A stretch of 64,000 nt of DNA from Diplonema japonicum (Eukaryota > Euglenozoa > Diplonemea > Diplonemida > Diplonemidae): the NCBI GenBank assembly GCA_964019335.1, contig OZ025688.1, forward strand, positions 248,001 to 312,000. The letters are read 5' to 3'. The number at the start of each line of letters is the position of its first letter. Within the stretch, counting starts at the first letter, position 1. This document shows, piece after piece, positions 28,601 through 38,900 of this stretch. A program made the position numbers and the translations under genes. The notes under the pieces are model-generated. The model was not told where the DNA came from, did not search any database, and was given only the letters and a program-made list of their open reading frames with translations.

Positions 28601-29248
28601 CCTGTCCCCAAGTGTGTGTCGAAGGGCCACACCTTCGTCGGGACCCCTGAGAGCGACAAGTGCCAGACAAGGAAGTACAACTGCGACATCGGGATGGAGC
28701 GCTGGAGCGACGCCGAGTGCGGCTGCGGTTGCAGGCCGAACTCTTGCCCCGATGGCGAGTGCATGGGATGCGACGGGAAGTGCGCGCCAAGAATCTTCTG
28801 CAAGGCGAACCCCTGCTCGCTCCCTAGCGGGATGTGCGCGAACCCTGACGAGGAGTGTGTGACGGACGGCTGTGGCTGCACGAAGTGTGGGTGTGAAAAG
28901 AGGGTGTGCGACAAGACAACCCACATCTGCCCTGATGGCACTCTCATCAACAGGGACCCCACCAACAACTGCGAGTACCCCAAGTGCCCTTCCCCTGTGT
29001 GCCCTCTGGACGCGAAGCTCTGCCCCAACGGGAAGTACGTGTCTAGGAACCCGAAGAACAACTGCGAGTTCGACCCGTGCGTGGGCGATGCCTGCACGGG
29101 CTGCAACAAGTGGCTGAAGTGTGCTTCGCTGGACTGCCCCAAGGCCCCTGGGAGCTGCTTCGGGTGCTGCCAGAAGTGCGTGATCGGGAACGACGGGACC
29201 TGCACTGGGGTGACCCCTGTGGAGGCCTGCCCGGTGAACACTCATTGA
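25664..29248 (+). CDS. Large secreted modular cysteine-rich protein (copy 1)
   Basis: This gene encodes 1,194 residues. A signal peptide (MKLLLLVCIIALTEG) is followed by about 27 small Cys-rich modules. I distinguish X (C-x6-C-x-DG-x5-RD-x-x-N-x-C-x-FP-x-CP, 14 copies), Y (PAC-P-KG-x-TF...HW-x-CGCGCKP, 8 copies) and Z (CPKGQCADCDGKC...CGCFKCGCKKR, 6 counting a diverged one at the N-terminus). A terminal unit with GSCFGCCQKCV ends in PVNTH. There is no membrane segment or GPI tail, so it should be secreted as a disulfide-rich rod, perhaps matrix or adhesive. X resembles short Cys repeats common in protist and algal extracellular proteins; I give no family name. Codon use is strongly biased, suggesting high expression. 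Its 5' region differs from the other copies. Confidence 0.88.
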   Translation: MKLLLLVCIIALTEGRRPPTLWKLEKPCWNEKKCRNCDGRCVKEEKVQCLRDPCEDSPCGDEEMCVANYCGECSACCLEPKECNKQSRVCEDGSEVFRDPFNNCRFPKCPEPVICTTDVFECADGTYLSRGGPNCEFPECPVPACVPKGYTFKGVPEICKRMKYACPKGMVHWSDEKCGCGCKPEPVICTTDVFECADGTYLSRGGPNCEFPECPVKIPACAPKGTTLYHDAKTCQIVNFFCEEGFEHWSNPYCGCGCKPKAVVEEGCPKGQCADCDGKCIDQVFCIHNPCLTDNGGCAADEECVGSCGCFKCGCKKRVCTEDAFICPDGTSLSRDPANNCEFPECPTRVCTQEVKTCPDGSFVSRDSKNGCAFPECPPVPACVPKGYTFKGVPEICKRIKYACPKGMVHWSDEKCGCGCKPEPVICTTDVFECADGTYLSRGGPNCEFPECPVKIPACAPKGTTLYHDAKTCQIVNFFCEEGFEHWSNPFCGCGCKPKAVVEEGCPKGQCADCEGKCIDQVFCIHNPCLTDNGGCAADEECVGSCGCFKCGCKKRVCTEDAFICPDGTSLSRDPANNCEFPKCPVPACAPEGATFMGDHKTCMVIDFVCEDGFEHWNDVKCGCGCKPKKEVCPKGQCADCDGKCVDQVFCIHNPCLTDNGGCAADEECVGSCGCFKCGCKKRVCTKDAFICPDGTSLSRDPANKCEFPECPTRVCTQEVKTCPDGSFVSRDSKNGCAFPECPVPACVPKGYTFKGVPEICKRIKYACPKGMVHWSNEKCGCGCKPEPVICTTDVFECADGTYLSRGGPNCEFPECPVKIPACAPKGTTAFFAPKTCQIINFFCEEGFEHWGNPDCGCGCKPKAVVEEGCPKGQCADCDGKCIDQVFCIHNPCLTDNGGCAADEECVGSCGCFKCGCKKRVCTEDAFICPDGTSLSRDPANNCEFPECPTRVCTQEVKTCPDGSFVSRDSTRGCTFPECPVPKCVSKGHTFVGTPESDKCQTRKYNCDIGMERWSDAECGCGCRPNSCPDGECMGCDGKCAPRIFCKANPCSLPSGMCANPDEECVTDGCGCTKCGCEKRVCDKTTHICPDGTLINRDPTNNCEYPKCPSPVCPLDAKLCPNGKYVSRNPKNNCEFDPCVGDACTGCNKWLKCASLDCPKAPGSCFGCCQKCVIGNDGTCTGVTPVEACPVNTH

Positions 29249-30784
29249 TCACAAAAGATTTAGAAAAGAAAAAGAAAAAAAAAAAAAAAAAAGAAGAAAA
29301 GAGAACAACGCAACGAAAAAACCTGAAGGTTTTTATTATAGTAATTTCCCCCCCTTTTTTTTTTCTTTTTCTGAAAATAATTTTATTCGATTTTATTCAC
29401 CTCCCTCCTTTTAGTATTACCCCTCCCGTTTTTTTTTTTTTTTTTTTTTTTTTTATTTGGTAGGGCACACGCCACAACGGTGGGTCGTCGGCTTTTTACC
29501 ACTTTTTCGTTCCCCCCCCCCCCCCTTTCCTATCATAGTGAATTTCCGCTTTCATTTTTCGTTTGTTTGTCTTGTGGGTCTATTTAAGACTCCCAGGCAT
29601 ATCAGGGGAAAAAAAGAAAGAGAAACAAACTGAATTTATTCTAGTTTACCCAACTTGTATGAAGAAAATACCGTTTTGCTTCTTTCTTTTCCAAATGGAA
29701 ACTTTTATACCGGTAAAATGTGATTGCTTTTATCTTCAAAAGCCAAGGGGGTTCGTTTTCGTTTTTGCTGGCACCAGAAAAAAAAAAAAGAAATATGAGT
29801 TGAAACGGGAAACCGTTTTTTCTGGACAGTGGTTTTCAAGGAACAAACACACAAAGAAATATTTCTGACTTTGTACTCGCTTTTTTTTTTTTTTTTTTTT
29901 TTTTTCTTATTTTATTTTATTTTTTCTGGGCTTTTTCTTTTTTTTTTTCTCTCTCGAAATGAAGTTGAGAATAACCATTCCCACCTAAGAAAATAGAGAA
30001 GGAGTAAATAAAATGGAGTGCTGGCTTGTGCATGACTTCTCACTGTCACCCGGTTACAGTGGATTGACTGCAATCTTGTATGCAGTGCTCGCTTTGAGTG
30101 CAAAACAGGTGAAGAGTCTTTCCCCCCCCCCCCCCCCCATAATCCACACTCTGATTTTATCGTAGCCACTTCATACTCTTGTTCTATTTGGGATTTTTTC
30201 TTTGCTGCCTAAACGTACAAGCCCATTATCTCGGGAATTCTGCAGAACTGTTGTCCCTTGCACAACAGGAGAGAAAGAAAAGGACAAAGTGGGAATGATC
30301 CATTGGGTCGTGTATCTTCGGGTAACCTACTTCCCAATGTGTGATCGGTTCTGTGGACCGCGGAGTGGAATGAAAAGGAGGTTACCAGAGGAGTAAGGAA
30401 GCTTTCCTTCTTCTCTCTCTTAATATCTTTATTTGTTGAACCTTCTACCGGTCCCAAAACGACCTCCACTCATCACTTTTCCCCTTTTTTCATCAGTTCT
30501 CAATTATTCCCTTTTTTTTTTTTTTTTCCTTTTTTTCTTATTGTTTTTGTTTTTCTTCTTTTTTTTTTTATTCTGTTTTTACCTCCCTTTTCTTCTCTTC
30601 GATACCCTTTCATTCACCCAGAAATATTTCAAAAGAGGTGTCGATCTCAGACCCTCAAAGGAGATATTCTCGGGGTTTTAGGGTGCAACCTCAATTCTTT
30701 TTCAACTGTTCTTTTTTGTTTTTCTTTCAACACGCACCGCCACCTCTGTTCAGGTTAATTAGAAGAAGAAAAAAGAAAAAAGAA
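29249..30784 (+). other. Spacer of tandem unit 1
   Basis: I support no gene here. After the stop comes a hairpin, AAAAACC-TGAA-GGTTTTT (29317-29334). T runs, a C tract near 29513 and 30122-30138, and purine-rich stretches follow. The last 100 nt hold the large-gene 5' region (TCTGTTCAG, then GAAGAAGAAAAAAG leader). Its small ORFs recur only because the unit is repeated. Confidence 0.6.
29317..29334 (+). terminator. Hairpin 68 nt after the large-gene stop, possible 3'-end element
   Basis: A 7-bp stem AAAAACC/GGTTTTT with TGAA loop, also at 34438-34455 and 39559-39576. In a eukaryote this would be an RNA-processing or stability element rather than a bacterial terminator. The role is only suggested. 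Confidence 0.3.
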
Positions 30785-33700
30785 ATGAAGCTATTGCTCC
30801 TTGTTTGCATCATAGCCCTCACCGAAGGGCGTCGCCCTCCAACTCTGTGGAAGCTTGAGAAGCCCTGCTGGAACGAGAAGAAGTGCAGGAACTGCGATGG
30901 GAGGTGCGTGAAGGAGGAGAAGGTGCAGTGCCTGAGGGACCCCTGCGAGGACTCGCCTTGCGGTGACGAGGAGATGTGCGTTGCGAACTACTGTGGGGAG
31001 TGCAGCGCTTGCTGCCTGGAGCCGAAGGAGTGCAACAAGCAGTCGAGGGTGTGCGAGGACGGGAGCGAGGTCTTCAGGGACCCCTTCAACAACTGCAGGT
31101 TCCCGAAATGCCCCGAACCGGTGATCTGCACCACCGACGTGTTCGAGTGCGCTGACGGGACGTACCTGTCGAGGGGTGGACCGAACTGCGAGTTCCCCGA
31201 GTGCCCTGTCCCCGCCTGTGTCCCGAAGGGCTACACCTTCAAGGGTGTCCCCGAGATTTGCAAGAGGATGAAGTACGCTTGCCCCAAGGGGATGGTTCAC
31301 TGGAGCGACGAGAAGTGTGGCTGTGGCTGCAAGCCGGAACCGGTGATCTGCACCACCGACGTGTTCGAGTGCGCTGACGGGACGTACCTGTCGAGGGGCG
31401 GACCGAACTGCGAGTTCCCCGAGTGCCCTGTGAAGATTCCCGCCTGCGCCCCGAAGGGGACGACCCTTTACCACGATGCGAAAACCTGTCAGATCGTCAA
31501 CTTCTTTTGCGAGGAGGGGTTCGAGCACTGGAGCAACCCGTACTGTGGGTGTGGTTGCAAGCCGAAGGCGGTGGTGGAGGAGGGCTGCCCCAAGGGCCAG
31601 TGCGCCGACTGCGACGGGAAGTGCATCGACCAGGTGTTCTGCATCCACAACCCTTGCTTGACGGACAACGGTGGGTGTGCTGCTGATGAGGAGTGTGTGG
31701 GTTCGTGTGGGTGCTTCAAGTGCGGGTGCAAGAAGAGGGTGTGCACCGAGGACGCCTTCATCTGCCCCGACGGTACCTCTCTGTCGAGGGACCCCGCCAA
31801 CAACTGTGAGTTCCCTGAGTGCCCCACGAGGGTCTGCACCCAGGAGGTGAAGACCTGTCCCGATGGATCGTTCGTCTCCAGGGACTCGAAGAACGGCTGT
31901 GCCTTCCCCGAGTGCCCCCCTGTCCCCGCCTGTGTCCCGAAGGGCTACACCTTCAAGGGTGTCCCCGAGATTTGCAAGAGGATTAAGTACGCTTGCCCCA
32001 AGGGGATGGTTCACTGGAGCGACGAGAAGTGTGGCTGTGGCTGCAAGCCGGAACCGGTGATCTGCACCACCGACGTGTTCGAGTGCGCTGACGGGACGTA
32101 CCTGTCGAGGGGCGGACCGAACTGCGAGTTCCCCGAGTGCCCTGTGAAGATCCCCGCCTGCGCCCCGAAGGGGACGACCCTTTACCACGATGCGAAAACC
32201 TGTCAGATCGTCAACTTCTTTTGCGAGGAGGGGTTCGAACACTGGAGCAACCCGTTCTGTGGGTGTGGTTGCAAGCCGAAGGCGGTGGTGGAGGAGGGCT
32301 GCCCCAAGGGCCAGTGCGCCGACTGCGAAGGGAAGTGCATCGACCAGGTGTTCTGCATCCACAACCCTTGCTTGACGGACAACGGTGGGTGTGCTGCTGA
32401 CGAGGAGTGCGTGGGTTCGTGCGGGTGCTTCAAGTGCGGGTGCAAGAAGAGGGTGTGCACCGAGGACGCCTTCATCTGCCCCGACGGTACCTCTCTGTCG
32501 AGGGACCCCGCCAACAACTGTGAGTTCCCGAAATGCCCCGTTCCCGCCTGCGCCCCGGAGGGCGCGACCTTCATGGGGGACCACAAGACCTGCATGGTGA
32601 TCGATTTTGTTTGCGAAGATGGGTTCGAACACTGGAACGACGTGAAGTGTGGCTGTGGTTGCAAGCCGAAGAAGGAGGTCTGCCCCAAGGGTCAGTGCGC
32701 CGACTGCGACGGGAAGTGTGTCGACCAGGTGTTCTGCATCCACAACCCTTGCTTGACGGACAACGGTGGGTGTGCTGCTGACGAGGAGTGTGTGGGTTCG
32801 TGCGGGTGCTTCAAGTGCGGGTGCAAGAAGAGGGTGTGCACCAAGGACGCCTTCATCTGCCCCGACGGTACCTCTCTGTCGAGGGACCCCGCCAACAAGT
32901 GCGAGTTCCCTGAGTGCCCCACGAGGGTCTGCACCCAGGAGGTGAAGACCTGTCCCGATGGATCGTTCGTTTCTAGGGACTCGAAGAACGGCTGTGCCTT
33001 CCCCGAGTGCCCTGTCCCCGCCTGTGTCCCGAAGGGCTACACCTTCAAGGGTGTCCCCGAGATTTGCAAGAGGATTAAGTACGCATGCCCCAAGGGGATG
33101 GTTCACTGGAGCAACGAGAAGTGCGGCTGCGGCTGCAAGCCGGAACCGGTGATCTGCACCACCGACGTGTTCGAGTGCGCTGACGGGACGTACCTGTCGA
33201 GGGGCGGACCGAACTGCGAGTTCCCCGAGTGCCCTGTGAAGATCCCCGCCTGCGCCCCGAAGGGGACAACCGCTTTCTTTGCACCCAAAACCTGTCAGAT
33301 AATCAACTTCTTTTGCGAGGAAGGGTTCGAGCACTGGGGCAACCCGGACTGTGGTTGTGGTTGCAAGCCGAAGGCGGTGGTGGAGGAGGGCTGCCCCAAG
33401 GGCCAGTGCGCCGACTGCGACGGGAAGTGCATCGACCAGGTGTTCTGCATCCACAACCCTTGCTTGACGGACAACGGTGGGTGTGCTGCTGATGAGGAGT
33501 GTGTGGGTTCGTGTGGGTGCTTCAAGTGCGGGTGCAAGAAGAGGGTGTGTACCGAGGACGCCTTCATCTGCCCCGACGGTACCTCTCTGTCGAGGGACCC
33601 CGCCAACAACTGTGAGTTCCCCGAGTGCCCCACGAGGGTCTGCACCCAGGAGGTGAAGACCTGTCCCGATGGATCGTTCGTTTCTAGGGACTCGACAAGG

Positions 33701-34369
33701 GGCTGCACCTTCCCCGAGTGCCCTGTCCCCAAGTGTGTGTCGAAGGGCCACACCTTCGTCGGGACCCCTGAGAGCGACAAGTGCCAGACAAGGAAGTACA
33801 ACTGCGACATCGGGATGGAGCGCTGGAGCGACGCCGAGTGCGGCTGCGGTTGCAGGCCGAACTCTTGCCCCGATGGCGAGTGCATGGGATGCGACGGGAA
33901 GTGCGCGCCAAGAATCTTCTGCAAGGCGAACCCCTGCTCGCTCCCTAGCGGGATGTGCGCGAACCCTGACGAGGAGTGTGTGACGGACGGCTGTGGCTGC
34001 ACGAAGTGTGGGTGTGAAAAGAGGGTGTGCGACAAGACAACCCACATCTGCCCTGATGGCACTCTCATCAACAGGGACCCCACCAACAACTGCGAGTACC
34101 CCAAGTGCCCTTCCCCTGTGTGCCCTCTGGACGCGAAGCTCTGCCCCAACGGGAAGTACGTGTCTAGGAACCCGAAGAACAACTGCGAGTTCGACCCGTG
34201 CGTGGGCGATGCCTGCACGGGCTGCAACAAGTGGCTGAAGTGTGCTTCGCTGGACTGCCCCAAGGCCCCTGGGAGCTGCTTCGGGTGCTGCCAGAAGTGC
34301 GTGATCGGGAACGACGGGACCTGCACTGGGGTGACCCCTGTGGAGGCCTGCCCGGTGAACACTCATTGA
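30785..34369 (+). CDS. Large secreted modular cysteine-rich protein (copy 2)
   Basis: This gene encodes 1,194 residues, identical in protein to copy 1. It begins in unit 2 with the leader GAAGAAGAAAAAAGAAAAAAGAA before the ATG and a CAG acceptor candidate near 30754. An in-frame upstream extension would not begin with ATG and translates spacer. Same module order: Z0, X, X, Y, X, Y, Z, X, X and so on to the C-terminal unit. Confidence 0.88.
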   Translation: MKLLLLVCIIALTEGRRPPTLWKLEKPCWNEKKCRNCDGRCVKEEKVQCLRDPCEDSPCGDEEMCVANYCGECSACCLEPKECNKQSRVCEDGSEVFRDPFNNCRFPKCPEPVICTTDVFECADGTYLSRGGPNCEFPECPVPACVPKGYTFKGVPEICKRMKYACPKGMVHWSDEKCGCGCKPEPVICTTDVFECADGTYLSRGGPNCEFPECPVKIPACAPKGTTLYHDAKTCQIVNFFCEEGFEHWSNPYCGCGCKPKAVVEEGCPKGQCADCDGKCIDQVFCIHNPCLTDNGGCAADEECVGSCGCFKCGCKKRVCTEDAFICPDGTSLSRDPANNCEFPECPTRVCTQEVKTCPDGSFVSRDSKNGCAFPECPPVPACVPKGYTFKGVPEICKRIKYACPKGMVHWSDEKCGCGCKPEPVICTTDVFECADGTYLSRGGPNCEFPECPVKIPACAPKGTTLYHDAKTCQIVNFFCEEGFEHWSNPFCGCGCKPKAVVEEGCPKGQCADCEGKCIDQVFCIHNPCLTDNGGCAADEECVGSCGCFKCGCKKRVCTEDAFICPDGTSLSRDPANNCEFPKCPVPACAPEGATFMGDHKTCMVIDFVCEDGFEHWNDVKCGCGCKPKKEVCPKGQCADCDGKCVDQVFCIHNPCLTDNGGCAADEECVGSCGCFKCGCKKRVCTKDAFICPDGTSLSRDPANKCEFPECPTRVCTQEVKTCPDGSFVSRDSKNGCAFPECPVPACVPKGYTFKGVPEICKRIKYACPKGMVHWSNEKCGCGCKPEPVICTTDVFECADGTYLSRGGPNCEFPECPVKIPACAPKGTTAFFAPKTCQIINFFCEEGFEHWGNPDCGCGCKPKAVVEEGCPKGQCADCDGKCIDQVFCIHNPCLTDNGGCAADEECVGSCGCFKCGCKKRVCTEDAFICPDGTSLSRDPANNCEFPECPTRVCTQEVKTCPDGSFVSRDSTRGCTFPECPVPKCVSKGHTFVGTPESDKCQTRKYNCDIGMERWSDAECGCGCRPNSCPDGECMGCDGKCAPRIFCKANPCSLPSGMCANPDEECVTDGCGCTKCGCEKRVCDKTTHICPDGTLINRDPTNNCEYPKCPSPVCPLDAKLCPNGKYVSRNPKNNCEFDPCVGDACTGCNKWLKCASLDCPKAPGSCFGCCQKCVIGNDGTCTGVTPVEACPVNTH

Positions 34370-35905
34370 TCACAAAAGATTTAGAAAAGAAAAAGAAAAA
34401 AAAAAAAAAAAAAGAAGAAAAGAGAACAACGCAACGAAAAAACCTGAAGGTTTTTATTATAGTAATTTCCCCCCCTTTTTTTTTTCTTTTTCTGAAAATA
34501 ATTTTATTCGATTTTATTCACCTCCCTCCTTTTAGTATTACCCCTCCCGTTTTTTTTTTTTTTTTTTTTTTTTTTATTTGGTAGGGCACACGCCACAACG
34601 GTGGGTCGTCGGCTTTTTACCACTTTTTCGTTCCCCCCCCCCCCCCTTTCCTATCATAGTGAATTTCCGCTTTCATTTTTCGTTTGTTTGTCTTGTGGGT
34701 CTATTTAAGACTCCCAGGCATATCAGGGGAAAAAAAGAAAGAGAAACAAACTGAATTTATTCTAGTTTACCCAACTTGTATGAAGAAAATACCGTTTTGC
34801 TTCTTTCTTTTCCAAATGGAAACTTTTATACCGGTAAAATGTGATTGCTTTTATCTTCAAAAGCCAAGGGGGTTCGTTTTCGTTTTTGCTGGCACCAGAA
34901 AAAAAAAAAAGAAATATGAGTTGAAACGGGAAACCGTTTTTTCTGGACAGTGGTTTTCAAGGAACAAACACACAAAGAAATATTTCTGACTTTGTACTCG
35001 CTTTTTTTTTTTTTTTTTTTTTTTTTCTTATTTTATTTTATTTTTTCTGGGCTTTTTCTTTTTTTTTTTCTCTCTCGAAATGAAGTTGAGAATAACCATT
35101 CCCACCTAAGAAAATAGAGAAGGAGTAAATAAAATGGAGTGCTGGCTTGTGCATGACTTCTCACTGTCACCCGGTTACAGTGGATTGACTGCAATCTTGT
35201 ATGCAGTGCTCGCTTTGAGTGCAAAACAGGTGAAGAGTCTTTCCCCCCCCCCCCCCCCCATAATCCACACTCTGATTTTATCGTAGCCACTTCATACTCT
35301 TGTTCTATTTGGGATTTTTTCTTTGCTGCCTAAACGTACAAGCCCATTATCTCGGGAATTCTGCAGAACTGTTGTCCCTTGCACAACAGGAGAGAAAGAA
35401 AAGGACAAAGTGGGAATGATCCATTGGGTCGTGTATCTTCGGGTAACCTACTTCCCAATGTGTGATCGGTTCTGTGGACCGCGGAGTGGAATGAAAAGGA
35501 GGTTACCAGAGGAGTAAGGAAGCTTTCCTTCTTCTCTCTCTTAATATCTTTATTTGTTGAACCTTCTACCGGTCCCAAAACGACCTCCACTCATCACTTT
35601 TCCCCTTTTTTCATCAGTTCTCAATTATTCCCTTTTTTTTTTTTTTTTCCTTTTTTTCTTATTGTTTTTGTTTTTCTTCTTTTTTTTTTTATTCTGTTTT
35701 TACCTCCCTTTTCTTCTCTTCGATACCCTTTCATTCACCCAGAAATATTTCAAAAGAGGTGTCGATCTCAGACCCTCAAAGGAGATATTCTCGGGGTTTT
35801 AGGGTGCAACCTCAATTCTTTTTCAACTGTTCTTTTTTGTTTTTCTTTCAACACGCACCGCCACCTCTGTTCAGGTTAATTAGAAGAAGAAAAAAGAAAA
35901 AAGAA
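34370..35905 (+). other. Spacer of tandem unit 2
   Basis: Same as 29249-30784. No supported gene. Confidence 0.6.
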
Positions 35906-38900
35906 ATGAAGCTATTGCTCCTTGTTTGCATCATAGCCCTCACCGAAGGGCGTCGCCCTCCAACTCTGTGGAAGCTTGAGAAGCCCTGCTGGAACGAGAA
36001 GAAGTGCAGGAACTGCGATGGGAGGTGCGTGAAGGAGGAGAAGGTGCAGTGCCTGAGGGACCCCTGCGAGGACTCGCCTTGCGGTGACGAGGAGATGTGC
36101 GTTGCGAACTACTGTGGGGAGTGCAGCGCTTGCTGCCTGGAGCCGAAGGAGTGCAACAAGCAGTCGAGGGTGTGCGAGGACGGGAGCGAGGTCTTCAGGG
36201 ACCCCTTCAACAACTGCAGGTTCCCGAAATGCCCCGAACCGGTGATCTGCACCACCGACGTGTTCGAGTGCGCTGACGGGACGTACCTGTCGAGGGGTGG
36301 ACCGAACTGCGAGTTCCCCGAGTGCCCTGTCCCCGCCTGTGTCCCGAAGGGCTACACCTTCAAGGGTGTCCCCGAGATTTGCAAGAGGATGAAGTACGCT
36401 TGCCCCAAGGGGATGGTTCACTGGAGCGACGAGAAGTGTGGCTGTGGCTGCAAGCCGGAACCGGTGATCTGCACCACCGACGTGTTCGAGTGCGCTGACG
36501 GGACGTACCTGTCGAGGGGCGGACCGAACTGCGAGTTCCCCGAGTGCCCTGTGAAGATTCCCGCCTGCGCCCCGAAGGGGACGACCCTTTACCACGATGC
36601 GAAAACCTGTCAGATCGTCAACTTCTTTTGCGAGGAGGGGTTCGAGCACTGGAGCAACCCGTACTGTGGGTGTGGTTGCAAGCCGAAGGCGGTGGTGGAG
36701 GAGGGCTGCCCCAAGGGCCAGTGCGCCGACTGCGACGGGAAGTGCATCGACCAGGTGTTCTGCATCCACAACCCTTGCTTGACGGACAACGGTGGGTGTG
36801 CTGCTGATGAGGAGTGTGTGGGTTCGTGTGGGTGCTTCAAGTGCGGGTGCAAGAAGAGGGTGTGCACCGAGGACGCCTTCATCTGCCCCGACGGTACCTC
36901 TCTGTCGAGGGACCCCGCCAACAACTGTGAGTTCCCTGAGTGCCCCACGAGGGTCTGCACCCAGGAGGTGAAGACCTGTCCCGATGGATCGTTCGTCTCC
37001 AGGGACTCGAAGAACGGCTGTGCCTTCCCCGAGTGCCCCCCTGTCCCCGCCTGTGTCCCGAAGGGCTACACCTTCAAGGGTGTCCCCGAGATTTGCAAGA
37101 GGATTAAGTACGCTTGCCCCAAGGGGATGGTTCACTGGAGCGACGAGAAGTGTGGCTGTGGCTGCAAGCCGGAACCGGTGATCTGCACCACCGACGTGTT
37201 CGAGTGCGCTGACGGGACGTACCTGTCGAGGGGCGGACCGAACTGCGAGTTCCCCGAGTGCCCTGTGAAGATCCCCGCCTGCGCCCCGAAGGGGACGACC
37301 CTTTACCACGATGCGAAAACCTGTCAGATCGTCAACTTCTTTTGCGAGGAGGGGTTCGAACACTGGAGCAACCCGTTCTGTGGGTGTGGTTGCAAGCCGA
37401 AGGCGGTGGTGGAGGAGGGCTGCCCCAAGGGCCAGTGCGCCGACTGCGAAGGGAAGTGCATCGACCAGGTGTTCTGCATCCACAACCCTTGCTTGACGGA
37501 CAACGGTGGGTGTGCTGCTGACGAGGAGTGCGTGGGTTCGTGCGGGTGCTTCAAGTGCGGGTGCAAGAAGAGGGTGTGCACCGAGGACGCCTTCATCTGC
37601 CCCGACGGTACCTCTCTGTCGAGGGACCCCGCCAACAACTGTGAGTTCCCGAAATGCCCCGTTCCCGCCTGCGCCCCGGAGGGCGCGACCTTCATGGGGG
37701 ACCACAAGACCTGCATGGTGATCGATTTTGTTTGCGAAGATGGGTTCGAACACTGGAACGACGTGAAGTGTGGCTGTGGTTGCAAGCCGAAGAAGGAGGT
37801 CTGCCCCAAGGGTCAGTGCGCCGACTGCGACGGGAAGTGTGTCGACCAGGTGTTCTGCATCCACAACCCTTGCTTGACGGACAACGGTGGGTGTGCTGCT
37901 GACGAGGAGTGTGTGGGTTCGTGCGGGTGCTTCAAGTGCGGGTGCAAGAAGAGGGTGTGCACCAAGGACGCCTTCATCTGCCCCGACGGTACCTCTCTGT
38001 CGAGGGACCCCGCCAACAAGTGCGAGTTCCCTGAGTGCCCCACGAGGGTCTGCACCCAGGAGGTGAAGACCTGTCCCGATGGATCGTTCGTTTCTAGGGA
38101 CTCGAAGAACGGCTGTGCCTTCCCCGAGTGCCCTGTCCCCGCCTGTGTCCCGAAGGGCTACACCTTCAAGGGTGTCCCCGAGATTTGCAAGAGGATTAAG
38201 TACGCATGCCCCAAGGGGATGGTTCACTGGAGCAACGAGAAGTGCGGCTGCGGCTGCAAGCCGGAACCGGTGATCTGCACCACCGACGTGTTCGAGTGCG
38301 CTGACGGGACGTACCTGTCGAGGGGCGGACCGAACTGCGAGTTCCCCGAGTGCCCTGTGAAGATCCCCGCCTGCGCCCCGAAGGGGACAACCGCTTTCTT
38401 TGCACCCAAAACCTGTCAGATAATCAACTTCTTTTGCGAGGAAGGGTTCGAGCACTGGGGCAACCCGGACTGTGGTTGTGGTTGCAAGCCGAAGGCGGTG
38501 GTGGAGGAGGGCTGCCCCAAGGGCCAGTGCGCCGACTGCGACGGGAAGTGCATCGACCAGGTGTTCTGCATCCACAACCCTTGCTTGACGGACAACGGTG
38601 GGTGTGCTGCTGATGAGGAGTGTGTGGGTTCGTGTGGGTGCTTCAAGTGCGGGTGCAAGAAGAGGGTGTGTACCGAGGACGCCTTCATCTGCCCCGACGG
38701 TACCTCTCTGTCGAGGGACCCCGCCAACAACTGTGAGTTCCCCGAGTGCCCCACGAGGGTCTGCACCCAGGAGGTGAAGACCTGTCCCGATGGATCGTTC
38801 GTTTCTAGGGACTCGACAAGGGGCTGCACCTTCCCCGAGTGCCCTGTCCCCAAGTGTGTGTCGAAGGGCCACACCTTCGTCGGGACCCCTGAGAGCGACA

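Larger units (their letters stand above)
25670..30784 (+). repeat. 5,121-bp tandem unit 1 (gene plus 1,536-bp spacer)
   Basis: It matches units 2 and 3 at a constant 5,121 offset. The first difference at the left edge is in codon 2 of the gene (AAA against AAG); upstream of the ATG the sequences are unrelated. Confidence 0.88.
30785..35905 (+). repeat. 5,121-bp tandem unit 2
   Basis: Gene plus spacer, same length as the other units, including equal homopolymer lengths by coordinate comparison. Confidence 0.88.

Noticed and set aside
25670-29245. A 1,191-codon open frame on the minus strand covering the whole large gene, repeated in each unit
   Set aside because: It mirrors the sense gene's biased codons, which avoid reverse-strand stops, and its translation is Arg/Ala/Leu/Val-rich with no domain. 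Its conservation follows from the identical units.
29563-29868. 101-codon ORF in the large-gene spacer, present three times
   Set aside because: It lies in homopolymer-rich DNA with Lys/Phe runs. It repeats only because the unit repeats.
30638-30784. N-terminal extension of the large genes in units 2-4
   Set aside because: The extension does not start with ATG, covers T-rich leader DNA and hides the clear signal peptide.
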